DNA from: a bacterium
GTDB taxonomy: Bacteria; Bacillota; Negativicutes; Acidaminococcales; Acidaminococcaceae
DNA: 8,707 nt
Direction: 5' to 3'
Assembly (NCBI GenBank): GCA_004562175.1
Contig: SFRS01000020.1
Span: forward strand, 1 to 8,707
Part shown: positions 1 through 6,281 of the stretch, one piece after another
Position numbering within the stretch: position 1 is the first letter of the stretch
Layout of the letters: each line of letters starts with the position of its first letter
Notes under the pieces: model-generated
Database searches by the model: none
What the model was told of the DNA's origin: nothing
The model's input: the letters and a program-made list of their open reading frames with translations, nothing else
Translations under genes and position numbers: made by a program

Positions 1-74
1 TTTCCGCATTAGAAAGCTTGGAGCGGGAGCAGCTGGCGCGGGCTAGCTTCTTGAAAGAAGATAGTGCCAATTGA
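1..74 (+). CDS. 3' end of an upstream gene (partial, unidentified)
   Basis: Reading from base 3, the sequence stays open for 23 codons and stops at TGA 72-74. The other two forward frames stop within the first 45 bases. The tail is charged and looks helical (ends LARASFLKEDSAN), as expected for the C-terminus of a soluble protein. A clear terminator follows about 115 bases later. Too little is present to name a family, and it could be a chance open frame. Confidence 0.4.
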   Translation, partial: SALESLEREQLARASFLKEDSAN

Positions 75-119
75 ATGGTTAACTTCACTGTGAGTATATT
101 TTTAGAGAACATTTGTTTC

Positions 120-138
120 GAGTAACGTTTTGTTACTC
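120..138. repeat. Perfect 7-bp inverted repeat, operator- or hairpin-like
   Basis: GAGTAAC at 120-126 and GTTACTC at 132-138 are exact reverse complements separated by five bases (GTTTT). No T-run follows, so it does not look like a terminator by itself. The 19-base dyad is about the size of a dimeric regulator site. It lies upstream of a TATACAAT sequence (163-170) that resembles a -10 box. Whether it acts as DNA operator or as an RNA hairpin in the upstream gene's 3' region cannot be told from sequence. Confidence 0.4.
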
Positions 139-187
139 ATAAAAATTCAGCACATTTATTGCTATACAATAGACATATTGGTTGAGA

Positions 188-216
188 GGGTGTCGGCCTA
201 AGGCTGGCACCCTTTT
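188..216 (+). terminator. Intrinsic terminator ahead of the redox gene pair
   Basis: An 11-bp stem (188-198 with 202-212, two G-T wobbles) closes on a three-base TAA loop and is followed by TTTT at 213-216 and a further T-rich stretch. It most simply ends the transcript of the gene that stops at base 74, leaving a 114-base 3' region. A weak -10-like TACAAT at 165-170 lies just upstream, so an attenuator in a leader of the next gene is an alternative reading. Confidence 0.8.
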
Positions 217-237
217 GTCATCTTTGTAATAAAAATT

Positions 238-264
238 TTGCAAGCAGGGAAAAGCTTATACTAT
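238..264 (+). promoter_or_regulatory. Candidate promoter for the CoA-disulfide reductase operon
   Basis: The stretch TATACTAT (257-264) contains -10-like hexamers (TATACT, TACTAT). Upstream, TTTGCA/TTGCAA (237-243) could serve as -35, with 15 to 16 bases to TACTAT. The match is imperfect and the spacing short. Position supports it: downstream of the terminator at 188-216 and immediately before the inverted repeat at 275-290, about 80 bases ahead of the start codon at 346. Confidence 0.35.
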
Positions 265-274
265 GTCGAAATGT

Positions 275-290
275 ACTAGTAAATACTAGT
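275..290. promoter_or_regulatory. Candidate operator: 7-2-7 inverted repeat
   Basis: ACTAGTA at 275-281 and TACTAGT at 284-290 are perfect reverse complements with a two-base AA centre. The element can also be read as two ACTAGT palindromes 10 bp apart, one helical turn. It sits just downstream of the candidate -10 box, where a bound repressor would block initiation. A short inverted repeat around a 2-bp centre is the architecture used by ArsR/SmtB-family repressors, several of which control sulfide and persulfide genes. Assignment to that family is inference; no regulator gene is present in the window. Confidence 0.45.
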
Positions 291-345
291 GAAATCAGTG
301 TATTTCAGCGGATATAGCTAGAAAAATAGCGGAAAGGAGTACAAA

Positions 346-2034
346 ATGGCAAAGAAAGTGGTAATAATTGGCGGCGTAGCAACGGGCATGAAAACTGCTG
401 CACGGTTGCGTCGTCGTGATAAGGATGCGGAAATTATTGTTTTAGAGCGGGGGCCGGAGCTGAGCTATGGCGCCTGTGGCTTTCCCTACTACATTGGAGG
501 CGAGGTGAAGAGCTTTAATAGCTTTGACCATACGCCGCAGGGAGCAAAGCGGGATGCAGACTATTTTCGGACGGTGAAGGGAATTGATGCGCGCACTGGT
601 TGTAATGTTGTTGCTATTGATCGAGCAAGTAAAAAGCTAACCTACGTAGAAGCAGGCGAGACTAAGGAATTGCCCTATGATGTGCTGGTTTTGGGCACTG
701 GTGCTACGCCTGTGCGACTGTCATTGGAGAATGCTGATGCCAAGGGTATTCACAGCTTCTGGTTCCCCTGGGATGTGCATGCAGTTGAGGCAGAAATCAA
801 GGAGCGCAATGTGACCGATGTGGTGATTATTGGCGCTGGCTTTATCGGTATGGAGTTGGCCGAGGCCTTTGTGCATCGCGGACTCAAGACTAGCGTTGTG
901 GAAATGCAGGACAGGCTCCTGCCCCAAATGCTGGACAAGGAAATGTCCGACTTATTAAAGAAAAGCATCGCTAAAGAGCCTCTGAACTTGTACCTTGAGG
1001 AAAAAACCTTGGCCTTTGAGGCAGCGGACGGCTGGGTAACCGGCGTCAAGACCGATAAACGCACCATTCCGGCACAGCTGGTCATTGTGGCAGTGGGTGT
1101 GCGCCCTAATGTGGAGCTGGCCAAGGCTGCTGGCCTAGAAATTGGGCCTACGGGCTGCATTGCTGTGAATGAGTACTTGCAGACCAGCGACCCCAGCATT
1201 TATGCCGGTGGTGACTGTGCAGAAAATACCCATCGGGTGAGCGGAGCGAAAATCTTTACGCCTATGGGCTCCACGGCTAATAAGCATGGCAGGGTAATCG
1301 CAGATAATATTTGTGGCGATGGCATTAAATATCCCGGCGTTTTGGGCACGGGCGTATGCCGTATTTTTGGTGTTAGCGCCGGCGCTACTGGCCTTAACGA
1401 GCGTACTGCTGCTGCCGCTGGCTTGAAATTCAAGAGCGTGGTAGCACCTGGCTTTGATAGGCTGGGCTATATGCCCGGCGCAGGGCGCATTGTGGTGAAG
1501 CTTTTGGCTGAGGAAGGCACTGAGCGTGTTTTGGGTCTGCAGGCCGTGGGCGCTAACGTGGACAAGCGCATTGATACCATGGTGGCTGCGCTGAGCTTTG
1601 GCGCTACCTTGGAGGACTTGTCCAACCTTGATATTGCCTATGCACCGCCCTTTAATGGGCCCATTGATAATATCGCAACTGCGGCCAACATTCTGCATAA
1701 CAAGATGACGGGCCAGATGCAAAGCATCAATCCTAAGGATTTTGAGGCTATGCGTGCTGATGGGGATTACCTTTTTGTGGATGTGCGCACGCCGAAGGAA
1801 GTGGCTATGAACCGTATTGCTGGTGTGCCTAACAGAGTGAATGTTCCCTTGAATCAGGTGCGTGAGTGCACTTTAGATTGCGACGAGGATAAGCAGATTA
1901 TTACTGCCTGCCAGATTGATTTGCGTGGCTACGAGGCGGAGGTTATGCTGCGGGCTAAGGGGTTCAAGAATGTGAAGAGCTTGGAGGGCGGCATGAGCGG
2001 CTGGCCATACGCGACTGAGAGTGATAGGAAGTAA
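346..2034 (+). CDS. CoA-disulfide reductase-like flavoprotein fused to rhodanese domain
   Basis: This 562-residue cytoplasmic FAD/NAD(P)H oxidoreductase matches the CoADR-RHD (NADH-dependent persulfide/polysulfide reductase) architecture. Residues 5-14 hold the FAD dinucleotide fold (VVIIGGVATG). Residues 41-52 hold the single-cysteine redox site (YGACGFPYYIGG, Cys44). Residues 158-170 hold the NAD(P)H fold (GAGFIGME), and 286-290 the second FAD motif (YAGGD). Residues 431-441 (AYAPPFNGPID) carry the conserved tyrosine region of CoA-disulfide reductases. A rhodanese domain spans about 462-556, with active-site loop CQIDLR (Cys522-Arg527) and the closing motif LEGGMSGW. The family reduces CoA or low-molecular-weight persulfides and disulfides, with the rhodanese cysteine passing sulfane sulfur to the flavin-side cysteine. 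The ATG has AAAGGAG six bases upstream. The next gene follows after 72 bases with no terminator, suggesting co-transcription. The rhodanese loop has Asp525 where I recall Gly in most relatives (CQVGLR). True substrate (CoA disulfide, CoA persulfide or polysulfide) is open. Confidence 0.92.
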   Translation: MAKKVVIIGGVATGMKTAARLRRRDKDAEIIVLERGPELSYGACGFPYYIGGEVKSFNSFDHTPQGAKRDADYFRTVKGIDARTGCNVVAIDRASKKLTYVEAGETKELPYDVLVLGTGATPVRLSLENADAKGIHSFWFPWDVHAVEAEIKERNVTDVVIIGAGFIGMELAEAFVHRGLKTSVVEMQDRLLPQMLDKEMSDLLKKSIAKEPLNLYLEEKTLAFEAADGWVTGVKTDKRTIPAQLVIVAVGVRPNVELAKAAGLEIGPTGCIAVNEYLQTSDPSIYAGGDCAENTHRVSGAKIFTPMGSTANKHGRVIADNICGDGIKYPGVLGTGVCRIFGVSAGATGLNERTAAAAGLKFKSVVAPGFDRLGYMPGAGRIVVKLLAEEGTERVLGLQAVGANVDKRIDTMVAALSFGATLEDLSNLDIAYAPPFNGPIDNIATAANILHNKMTGQMQSINPKDFEAMRADGDYLFVDVRTPKEVAMNRIAGVPNRVNVPLNQVRECTLDCDEDKQIITACQIDLRGYEAEVMLRAKGFKNVKSLEGGMSGWPYATESDRK

Positions 2035-2106
2035 AAGTCACCGCGAACGAACTGATTGCTTATTATGAAATTCTTATGAAGAAATATAACTAAAGGAGGT
2101 TTAAGC

Positions 2107-2547
2107 ATGAGTGAATTTAGCGAAAAAATGGGAATGGCAGCAGGTAATAATTTTAAGAGTGGCTTCAATTGCTGTGAGGCCATTGTAGAAACCTTCCGCA
2201 AGGAAGCTGGCGTAGAAATTGACGACAACGCCTTCCGCCTGTGCAGCGGCTTCGGCGGCGGCATTGGCCATGCCCGTGACCTGTGCGGCGCCATGGCTGG
2301 CTGCACCATGGTTATTAGCACCCTGGCCGGACGTAACCATCCCAGCGAAAAGCCCTTGGCAGAAATCTATCCCCTGACCTTGGAATTCCATGAACGCTTT
2401 AAAGAAGCCTTCGGCAGCTGTGCCTGCGGCGATTTGATGCCCTATGAATTCAACACCCGCGACCATCTGAAGAACTGCCTGAAGCTAGTGAACAAGGTGG
2501 CACAGCTCTTGGCGGTGTATCTGGAAGAAAAGGGATTATTAAAATAA
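2107..2547 (+). CDS. C_GCAxxG_C_C family redox-active cysteine-rich protein
   Basis: A 146-residue soluble protein of the C_GCAxxG_C_C family (putative redox-active proteins, function largely unproven). It has eight cysteines: Cys22-Cys23 (GFNCCEAI), Cys46 before a glycine-rich loop (CSGFGGGIG, 46-54), the signature Cys60-GAMAG-Cys66, Cys105 and Cys107 (SCACGDL), and Cys124 in the C-terminal helix (LKNCLKLV). There is no signal peptide or membrane segment. The spacing suggests disulfide exchange or metal/cluster binding; a CXXC ferredoxin pattern is absent. A very strong Shine-Dalgarno (AAAGGAGGT, 2092-2100) precedes the ATG by six bases. It follows the reductase/rhodanese gene by 72 bases in the same direction and is closed by the terminator at 2574-2619. 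A role as thiol or sulfane-sulfur partner of that enzyme is an inference from adjacency. Confidence 0.88.
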   Translation: MSEFSEKMGMAAGNNFKSGFNCCEAIVETFRKEAGVEIDDNAFRLCSGFGGGIGHARDLCGAMAGCTMVISTLAGRNHPSEKPLAEIYPLTLEFHERFKEAFGSCACGDLMPYEFNTRDHLKNCLKLVNKVAQLLAVYLEEKGLLK

Positions 2548-2573
2548 TTTTTAAATGTTAATAATGTAACAAC

Positions 2574-2619
2574 GCACAGGCAAAAAGAGGTTAAATCCAC
2601 TTTTTGCTTGTGCATTTTT
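2574..2619 (+). terminator. Strong intrinsic terminator after the redox pair
   Basis: A 14-bp stem pairs 2574-2587 (GCACAGGCAAAAAG) with 2600-2613 (CTTTTTGCTTGTGC), one G-T wobble, with a further GG/CC pair inside and a TTAAAT loop. A run of five T follows at 2615-2619. It starts 26 bases after the stop codon at 2547 and ends the reductase/C_GCAxxG transcript. Confidence 0.9.
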
Positions 2620-2636
2620 GTGGGCAGTGTTACAAT
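2608..2636 (+). promoter_or_regulatory. Promoter of the aminotransferase gene
   Basis: TTGTGC (2608-2613) is 17 bases from TACAAT (2631-2636). The -10 box is preceded by TGT at 2628-2630, an extended -10 (TGn). The expected start near 2643 gives a leader of about 44 bases. The -35 hexamer is the last six bases of the preceding terminator stem, so the two signals overlap. The -35 is a poor match; the extended -10 makes the call reasonable. Confidence 0.55.
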
Positions 2637-2648
2637 ATAGCGTATATT
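2634..2648. repeat. Small inverted repeat over the -10/+1 of the aminotransferase promoter
   Basis: AATATA (2634-2639) and TATATT (2643-2648) are perfect reverse complements around GCG. The repeat covers the end of the -10 box and the expected transcription start, a typical repressor position. The AT-rich arms are short enough to occur by chance. Confidence 0.3.
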
Positions 2649-2686
2649 AAAAATAAAAAGACACTACATGAAATGAGGGTGTAAAC

Positions 2687-3865
2687 ATGAAATTTGCAAA
2701 ACGTATGGATGGCATGCAAGCCTCCGAAATCCGTGAGCTCTTAAAATTAACCGCAAAACCGGATATCATCTCCTTTGCTGGCGGTCTGCCTGCTCCGGAG
2801 CTGTTCCCCGTTGAAGAAATTGCCAAGGTTTCTCATGACCTGGTGCTGAAGGAAGGTCGTCAATTGCTGCAATATGCAACCACCGAAGGTCGTCCCTCCC
2901 TGCGCGCTAAAATTGCTAAACGCATGGCTGATAAATATCACACCGAGGTTGACCCTGATGACATTTTGATTACCACCGGTTCCCAACAATGCTTGGACTT
3001 CGCTGGTAAGCTCTTCTTGGACCCCGGTGACGTAGTTCTGTGCGAAAGCCCCTCTTACTTGGGCGCTCTGAATGCCTTCAACGCTTACCAACCGAAATTC
3101 GTGGAGGTTCCAACCGATAACGGCGGCTTGATTCCGGCAGAGCTGGACAAAATTTTGGAGACCACTCCTAACTGCAAATTCATCTATGTAATTCCTGACT
3201 TCCAAAACCCCACCGGCCGTACCTGGTCCATGGAACGCCGCAAGGCCTTTATGGAAGTTGTTAATAAGCACAACCTGCCCGTTATCGAGGATAACCCCTA
3301 TGGCGAGCTCCGTTATGAGGGCGAAATTCTGCCTTCCCTGAAATCCTTGGATACCAAGGGCTTGGTTATGTTCCTGGGCACCTTCTCCAAGATCTTCTGC
3401 CCGGGCCTGCGCCTTGGCTGGGTTGCTGCTGAGCACAGCCTGCTGACCCAATTCGTAAAGATTAAACAAAGCGCTGACCTGCACACCTCCAATTTTGACC
3501 AAGGTGTTGCCGATGCTTACATGGAAAACTGCGATTTGGACGAGCATGTTAAGGAAATCGTTGCTCTCTACAAGCATCGTCGCGATGTTATCCTGAAGGC
3601 TATGGAAGAAAACTTCCCCGCTGGCACTGAATGGACTCATCCTGAAGGCGGCTTGTTCCTGTGGCTCACCTTCCCTGAGGGCGTAAGCGCTCGCAAGGTA
3701 TTCGACAAGTGCATTGAGATGAAGGTTGCTGGTGTTATCGGCGACGCCTTCTATCCCAACCAAAAGACTGACCGCAGCATGCGTATCAACTTCTCCAACA
3801 TGCCGGATGACCGCATTGTGGAAGGCATCAAGCGTATGGCTAAGGCTATCGAGGCTTGCAAATAA
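2687..3865 (+). CDS. PLP-dependent aminotransferase, class I/II (2-aminoadipate transaminase-like)
   Basis: This 392-residue fold-type I aminotransferase transfers an amino group between an amino acid and a 2-oxoacid in the cytoplasm. Visible motifs in order: GGLPAPELFP (32-41); LQYATTEGRPSLR (61-73); TTGSQQCLD (96-104), the phosphate-binding region; YVIPDFQNPTGR (167-178) with substrate-side Asn174; EDNPYGELRY (201-210) with Asp202 for the pyridine nitrogen and Tyr205; GTFSKIFCPGLRLGW (231-245) with Lys235 as Schiff-base lysine and Arg242 at the phosphate; and MRINFS (365-370) with Arg366 for the substrate carboxylate. The pattern is that of the LysN/AraT-like and MocR-related branch. The protein starts directly at the enzyme domain, so it lacks the MocR DNA-binding part. 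Candidate substrates are 2-aminoadipate, aromatic or branched amino acids; sequence alone does not choose. GAGGGTG lies six bases before the ATG. The gene is monocistronic between its own promoter and the terminator at 3871-3916. Confidence 0.93.
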   Translation: MKFAKRMDGMQASEIRELLKLTAKPDIISFAGGLPAPELFPVEEIAKVSHDLVLKEGRQLLQYATTEGRPSLRAKIAKRMADKYHTEVDPDDILITTGSQQCLDFAGKLFLDPGDVVLCESPSYLGALNAFNAYQPKFVEVPTDNGGLIPAELDKILETTPNCKFIYVIPDFQNPTGRTWSMERRKAFMEVVNKHNLPVIEDNPYGELRYEGEILPSLKSLDTKGLVMFLGTFSKIFCPGLRLGWVAAEHSLLTQFVKIKQSADLHTSNFDQGVADAYMENCDLDEHVKEIVALYKHRRDVILKAMEENFPAGTEWTHPEGGLFLWLTFPEGVSARKVFDKCIEMKVAGVIGDAFYPNQKTDRSMRINFSNMPDDRIVEGIKRMAKAIEACK

Positions 3866-3870
3866 TAAAG

Positions 3871-3916
3871 GCATAAAAATGACCCTGCTCATCGAGCAGG
3901 GTCTTGTTTTTTATGC
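3871..3916. terminator. Bidirectional terminator between convergent genes
   Basis: The core is a perfect 10-bp stem (3881-3890 GACCCTGCTC with 3894-3903 GAGCAGGGTC) on a three-base loop. GCATAAAAA (3871-3879) and TTTTTATGC (3908-3916) are exact complements outside it, so T-runs follow the hairpin on both strands. It serves the aminotransferase on + and the C39-like peptidase on minus. The peptidase stop codon (3911-3913) lies inside the outer arm. An almost identical element occurs near 8621-8662. Confidence 0.92.
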
Positions 3917-4669
3917 TTTGGGCTTTGCAGTGAGCCATTGGCGCAGCTGATCCTTTTTGCTAAAGAGCTGGCTGTCGAACCACATGTAGAAGAAACGCTC
4001 CGCAGGCACTACATTATAGCCATCCTGCAGATGGTCACTGGTGTCGAAGGGGTCCGCCATGAGCAGCACGTCATCGCCCTTGTGTTCGGTGCCCATAGTG
4101 TCATAGCCGATGATTACGCGCCAATGTCCACCCCAATCCACGTTTTCCACCATGATGGGAGTATTATCCTTTAAATTGGTGCTGACAAACTTTAAAAAAT
4201 CCTCATAGTTATCAGGAGTTTTGTCCTTGGCGGAGGATTTTACTTCCCAGCCGATTTTTTCAAAATACTTCACCATACCCTTGGTGGTGGTACCATTGGT
4301 GGTGCTGGTGCCCATCATGCGACAAATCTCTTGGTCTGTGTGTAGCTCCTTACCCATAAAGTGCGTTACAACTGTGTTGGCAGCCACAGGACCGCAGCTG
4401 TAGCCATCGTTTTGCTGCTTAGTTTTGTAATGAGGCAGCACGATTAAATGGTCGTTGGACTGCATATTATAAATATCGGGCTGAGCAAAGTAAGGAGAGT
4501 TCTTGATATCCAGCTTACCCTCAAATTGGCGTGCTCCGCCCAAGCTACTGGTGCTCACATCGGAAGCAATGGCAATACCGGCATTGCCGTATTGATTTAA
4601 AAGGTAGTTGACGCCACCTAAAATGGCTAGGCAGCAAAGGCCGCCGATAACAGTTTTGCGTACATCCAT
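3911..4669 (-). CDS. Membrane-anchored C39-like (papain-fold) cysteine peptidase
   Basis: A 252-residue protein with a single hydrophobic segment near residues 6-25 after a short basic start (MDVRK), read as a signal anchor or signal peptide; GGLC lacks the small residue before Cys needed for a lipobox. The rest is a Peptidase_C39_2-type domain. The nucleophile Cys92 is in DGYSCGPVAANTV (88-100). His182 is in GGHWRVIIGYD (180-190), and Asp206 in MADPFDT (204-210) completes the likely triad. The domain therefore faces outside. The family cleaves peptides or leader sequences, but no ABC exporter, double-glycine peptide or bacteriocin gene is nearby, so the substrate is unknown. The ATG has AAGGAG about eight bases upstream. 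It is last in the minus-strand cluster, 53 bases after the tRNA nucleotidyltransferase gene, and ends in the shared bidirectional terminator. Confidence 0.85.
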   Translation of the reverse strand: MDVRKTVIGGLCCLAILGGVNYLLNQYGNAGIAIASDVSTSSLGGARQFEGKLDIKNSPYFAQPDIYNMQSNDHLIVLPHYKTKQQNDGYSCGPVAANTVVTHFMGKELHTDQEICRMMGTSTTNGTTTKGMVKYFEKIGWEVKSSAKDKTPDNYEDFLKFVSTNLKDNTPIMVENVDWGGHWRVIIGYDTMGTEHKGDDVLLMADPFDTSDHLQDGYNVVPAERFFYMWFDSQLFSKKDQLRQWLTAKPKA

Positions 4670-4683
4670 AATAATCTCCTTTT

Positions 4684-4696
4684 CAGGCTAAGCCTG
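4684..4696. repeat. Short palindrome upstream of the C39-like gene
   Basis: CAGGCT (4684-4689) and AGCCTG (4691-4696) are perfect complements around a single A, in the 53-base gap between the CCA enzyme stop and the peptidase start. It sits directly upstream of the peptidase Shine-Dalgarno. No T-run follows on the minus strand, so termination is unlikely. A protein-binding site or chance palindrome are both possible. Confidence 0.3.
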
Positions 4697-4722
4697 TACT
4701 TCAACGCAAGTGTATATAAAAT

Positions 4723-6267
4723 TTATGCTTTAGCAACGTCAGTACTACTTTGCTCAGAACGTCGCTCTTGGCGTGCTAACTTTTTCTTCAGAGCTGCCAA
4801 GAGGGCATCGTGCTCGTTAGGCAAATTACCACTCTGCACGCGCTCGATTAAATAAGCAAAGGTTTCTTTGATCGTGTTTTTCGGCACCAGCTCCAGCAGC
4901 TCCCGTCCGTTTACGGCCAAATCCTGGGTAGCAATGGGCATGGAGCTTTGCGCCATGGCGATGACCTGGTCGCCCAAGGAGCGACCCTCCGTCATCAGCT
5001 GCTGGTTTTCCCTGGCATGGGTGGCCCCCATATCCGCGAGGAAAACCTCCGTCAGCTGCTTGTAGCCCGCCACAAGCTGCGCTTGGGTGCGAAAGGGTCC
5101 GTTTACCGCCTCGTGGCGCAGCCAGCGCCGCAGCGTTTTTTCGCCGGTGAGCAGCATGGGGGCAAAGCGCATATGCTGCGCCACAAGCCACACCACTAGG
5201 CGTACGAATTCCTCTGGATAGCGCAGGCGTCGCAAAATTTGCTCCGCCATGATGGCGCTTTGCGCTTCGTGGCCTGGGTCGCTGGGCTGGCCATCGGGCT
5301 TAATGATGCGCACATTGGGAAGTCCCTTGCCCAAATCGTGCAGCACCAGGGCCCAGCGGATGGCTAGCTCCCGCGGACTGTTATCGATGGCTAAGAGCGT
5401 GTGCTCCCAAGTGTCGTAAAGGTGGAAGCGCGGGTTTTGGGTGAGGCCCAAAAGATGCTCTGCTTCCGGCAGGATGGGCACCTCATGGTCAGCTCCGTTG
5501 TGGCGGACCCTGCAGCTTTGCTGCAGGAGGCCCGTGGCTCGCATGAGCATGAGTCCCTTGCCTGCGAATGCACTTACTAAAAGCTTTTCCAGCTCTGTGC
5601 GCACGCGTTCCAAGGAAAGCCCACGACAGCGCTCTACGGGAAATACTGGCACATTTGTTAGGTAGTAGGGCGTGGCGGGCATGCCGCAGGCAGAACCCGA
5701 CACGCCATCCTGCACGTAGTCAAAGCCCAGCTGGGCGACAAAACGGCAGGCGCGCAGCATGCGCAGCGCGTCCTCACCGTAGCGCACCTGGGCTTGGCCC
5801 ACGGGGCGGAGGATGCGCCGCCGCAGGTCCTCTAAGCCGCCATAATAATCGTACAGAGTGCCTTTGCTATCCAGCGCCATAGCGTTAACAGTAAAGTCGC
5901 GGCGGCTCAAATCCTCTAGCAGAGTGTCGCAGAACCAGGTGGCGGCGGGGCGATGTACATCGCCATCGTCGTAGCGCTCGCCACGGAAGGTGGTCACCTC
6001 CGTGGGCTCGCCCTCAAGCACAATCACGACACAGCCAAAATTATGGCCCAGCTGGTCCACTGTGTGCCAGCCCTTGGCCTGGCACAGCTCCAGCACCTGC
6101 TCCGGTCGTGCGTTGGTGGTGATATCATAATCACCGGGCGCGCGGCCCAACAACAAATCGCGCACAGCACCGCCGACAACGTAAGCCTCATAGCCTGCTT
6201 CATTCAAAGCCTGTAATATAGATTTGGTATATGCTGGCAGCTTAGCTACCAATTGCACTTCCTTCAT
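4723..6267 (-). CDS. cca: CCA-adding tRNA nucleotidyltransferase with HD domain
   Basis: This 514-residue cytoplasmic enzyme adds or repairs the 3' CCA of tRNA using CTP and ATP. The class II nucleotidyltransferase head shows VVGGAVRDLLLG (30-41), the catalytic DYD (Asp46, Asp48), VTTFRGERYDDG (91-102), and EDLSRRDFTVNAMA (118-131). The nucleotide-selecting EDALRMLR lies at 165-172, which favours a CCA-adding enzyme over poly(A) polymerase. An HD domain follows: WEHTLLAID (287-295), LVLHDLGKG (307-315, His310-Asp311) and VAQHMRF (362-368, His365). HD domains in some family members give 2',3'-cyclic phosphodiesterase or phosphatase activity. At 514 residues it is longer than many bacterial homologues, partly through residues 183-220 and a charged tail from about 495. 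The ATG is 14 bases after the upstream acetyltransferase stop, with only a weak GGTG site, so translation is probably coupled. Its codons look more G/C-rich than those of its neighbours. Confidence 0.95.
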   Translation of the reverse strand: MKEVQLVAKLPAYTKSILQALNEAGYEAYVVGGAVRDLLLGRAPGDYDITTNARPEQVLELCQAKGWHTVDQLGHNFGCVVIVLEGEPTEVTTFRGERYDDGDVHRPAATWFCDTLLEDLSRRDFTVNAMALDSKGTLYDYYGGLEDLRRRILRPVGQAQVRYGEDALRMLRACRFVAQLGFDYVQDGVSGSACGMPATPYYLTNVPVFPVERCRGLSLERVRTELEKLLVSAFAGKGLMLMRATGLLQQSCRVRHNGADHEVPILPEAEHLLGLTQNPRFHLYDTWEHTLLAIDNSPRELAIRWALVLHDLGKGLPNVRIIKPDGQPSDPGHEAQSAIMAEQILRRLRYPEEFVRLVVWLVAQHMRFAPMLLTGEKTLRRWLRHEAVNGPFRTQAQLVAGYKQLTEVFLADMGATHARENQQLMTEGRSLGDQVIAMAQSSMPIATQDLAVNGRELLELVPKNTIKETFAYLIERVQSGNLPNEHDALLAALKKKLARQERRSEQSSTDVAKA

Positions 6268-6281
6268 TTTCGTTCACCAAA

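Noticed and set aside
75..345. Riboswitch or T-box in the leader of the redox operon
   Set aside because: I found no T-box-like conserved motif or recognisable aptamer core; the stretch is explained by a dyad, a terminator and a promoter/operator region.
1135..1722. A 195-codon minus-strand open frame inside the flavoprotein gene
   Set aside because: It lies wholly inside a well-supported gene and its translation has no recognisable motif; treated as a shadow.
2747..3892. A 381-codon open frame on the minus strand, antisense to nearly the whole aminotransferase gene
   Set aside because: The plus strand encodes a complete aminotransferase with all cofactor residues. The antisense frame shows no recognisable domain, has no ribosome site that I could see, and is explained by the codon bias of the real gene.
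3726..3950. A plus-strand frame running from the aminotransferase end through the terminator into the peptidase gene
   Set aside because: It overlaps two real genes and crosses a strong bidirectional terminator; no homology is evident.
4684..4696. CAGGCT-A-AGCCTG as a terminator between the CCA enzyme and peptidase genes
   Set aside because: The stem is only six base pairs with a one-base loop and no T-run follows on the minus strand. Co-transcription of the two genes remains more likely.
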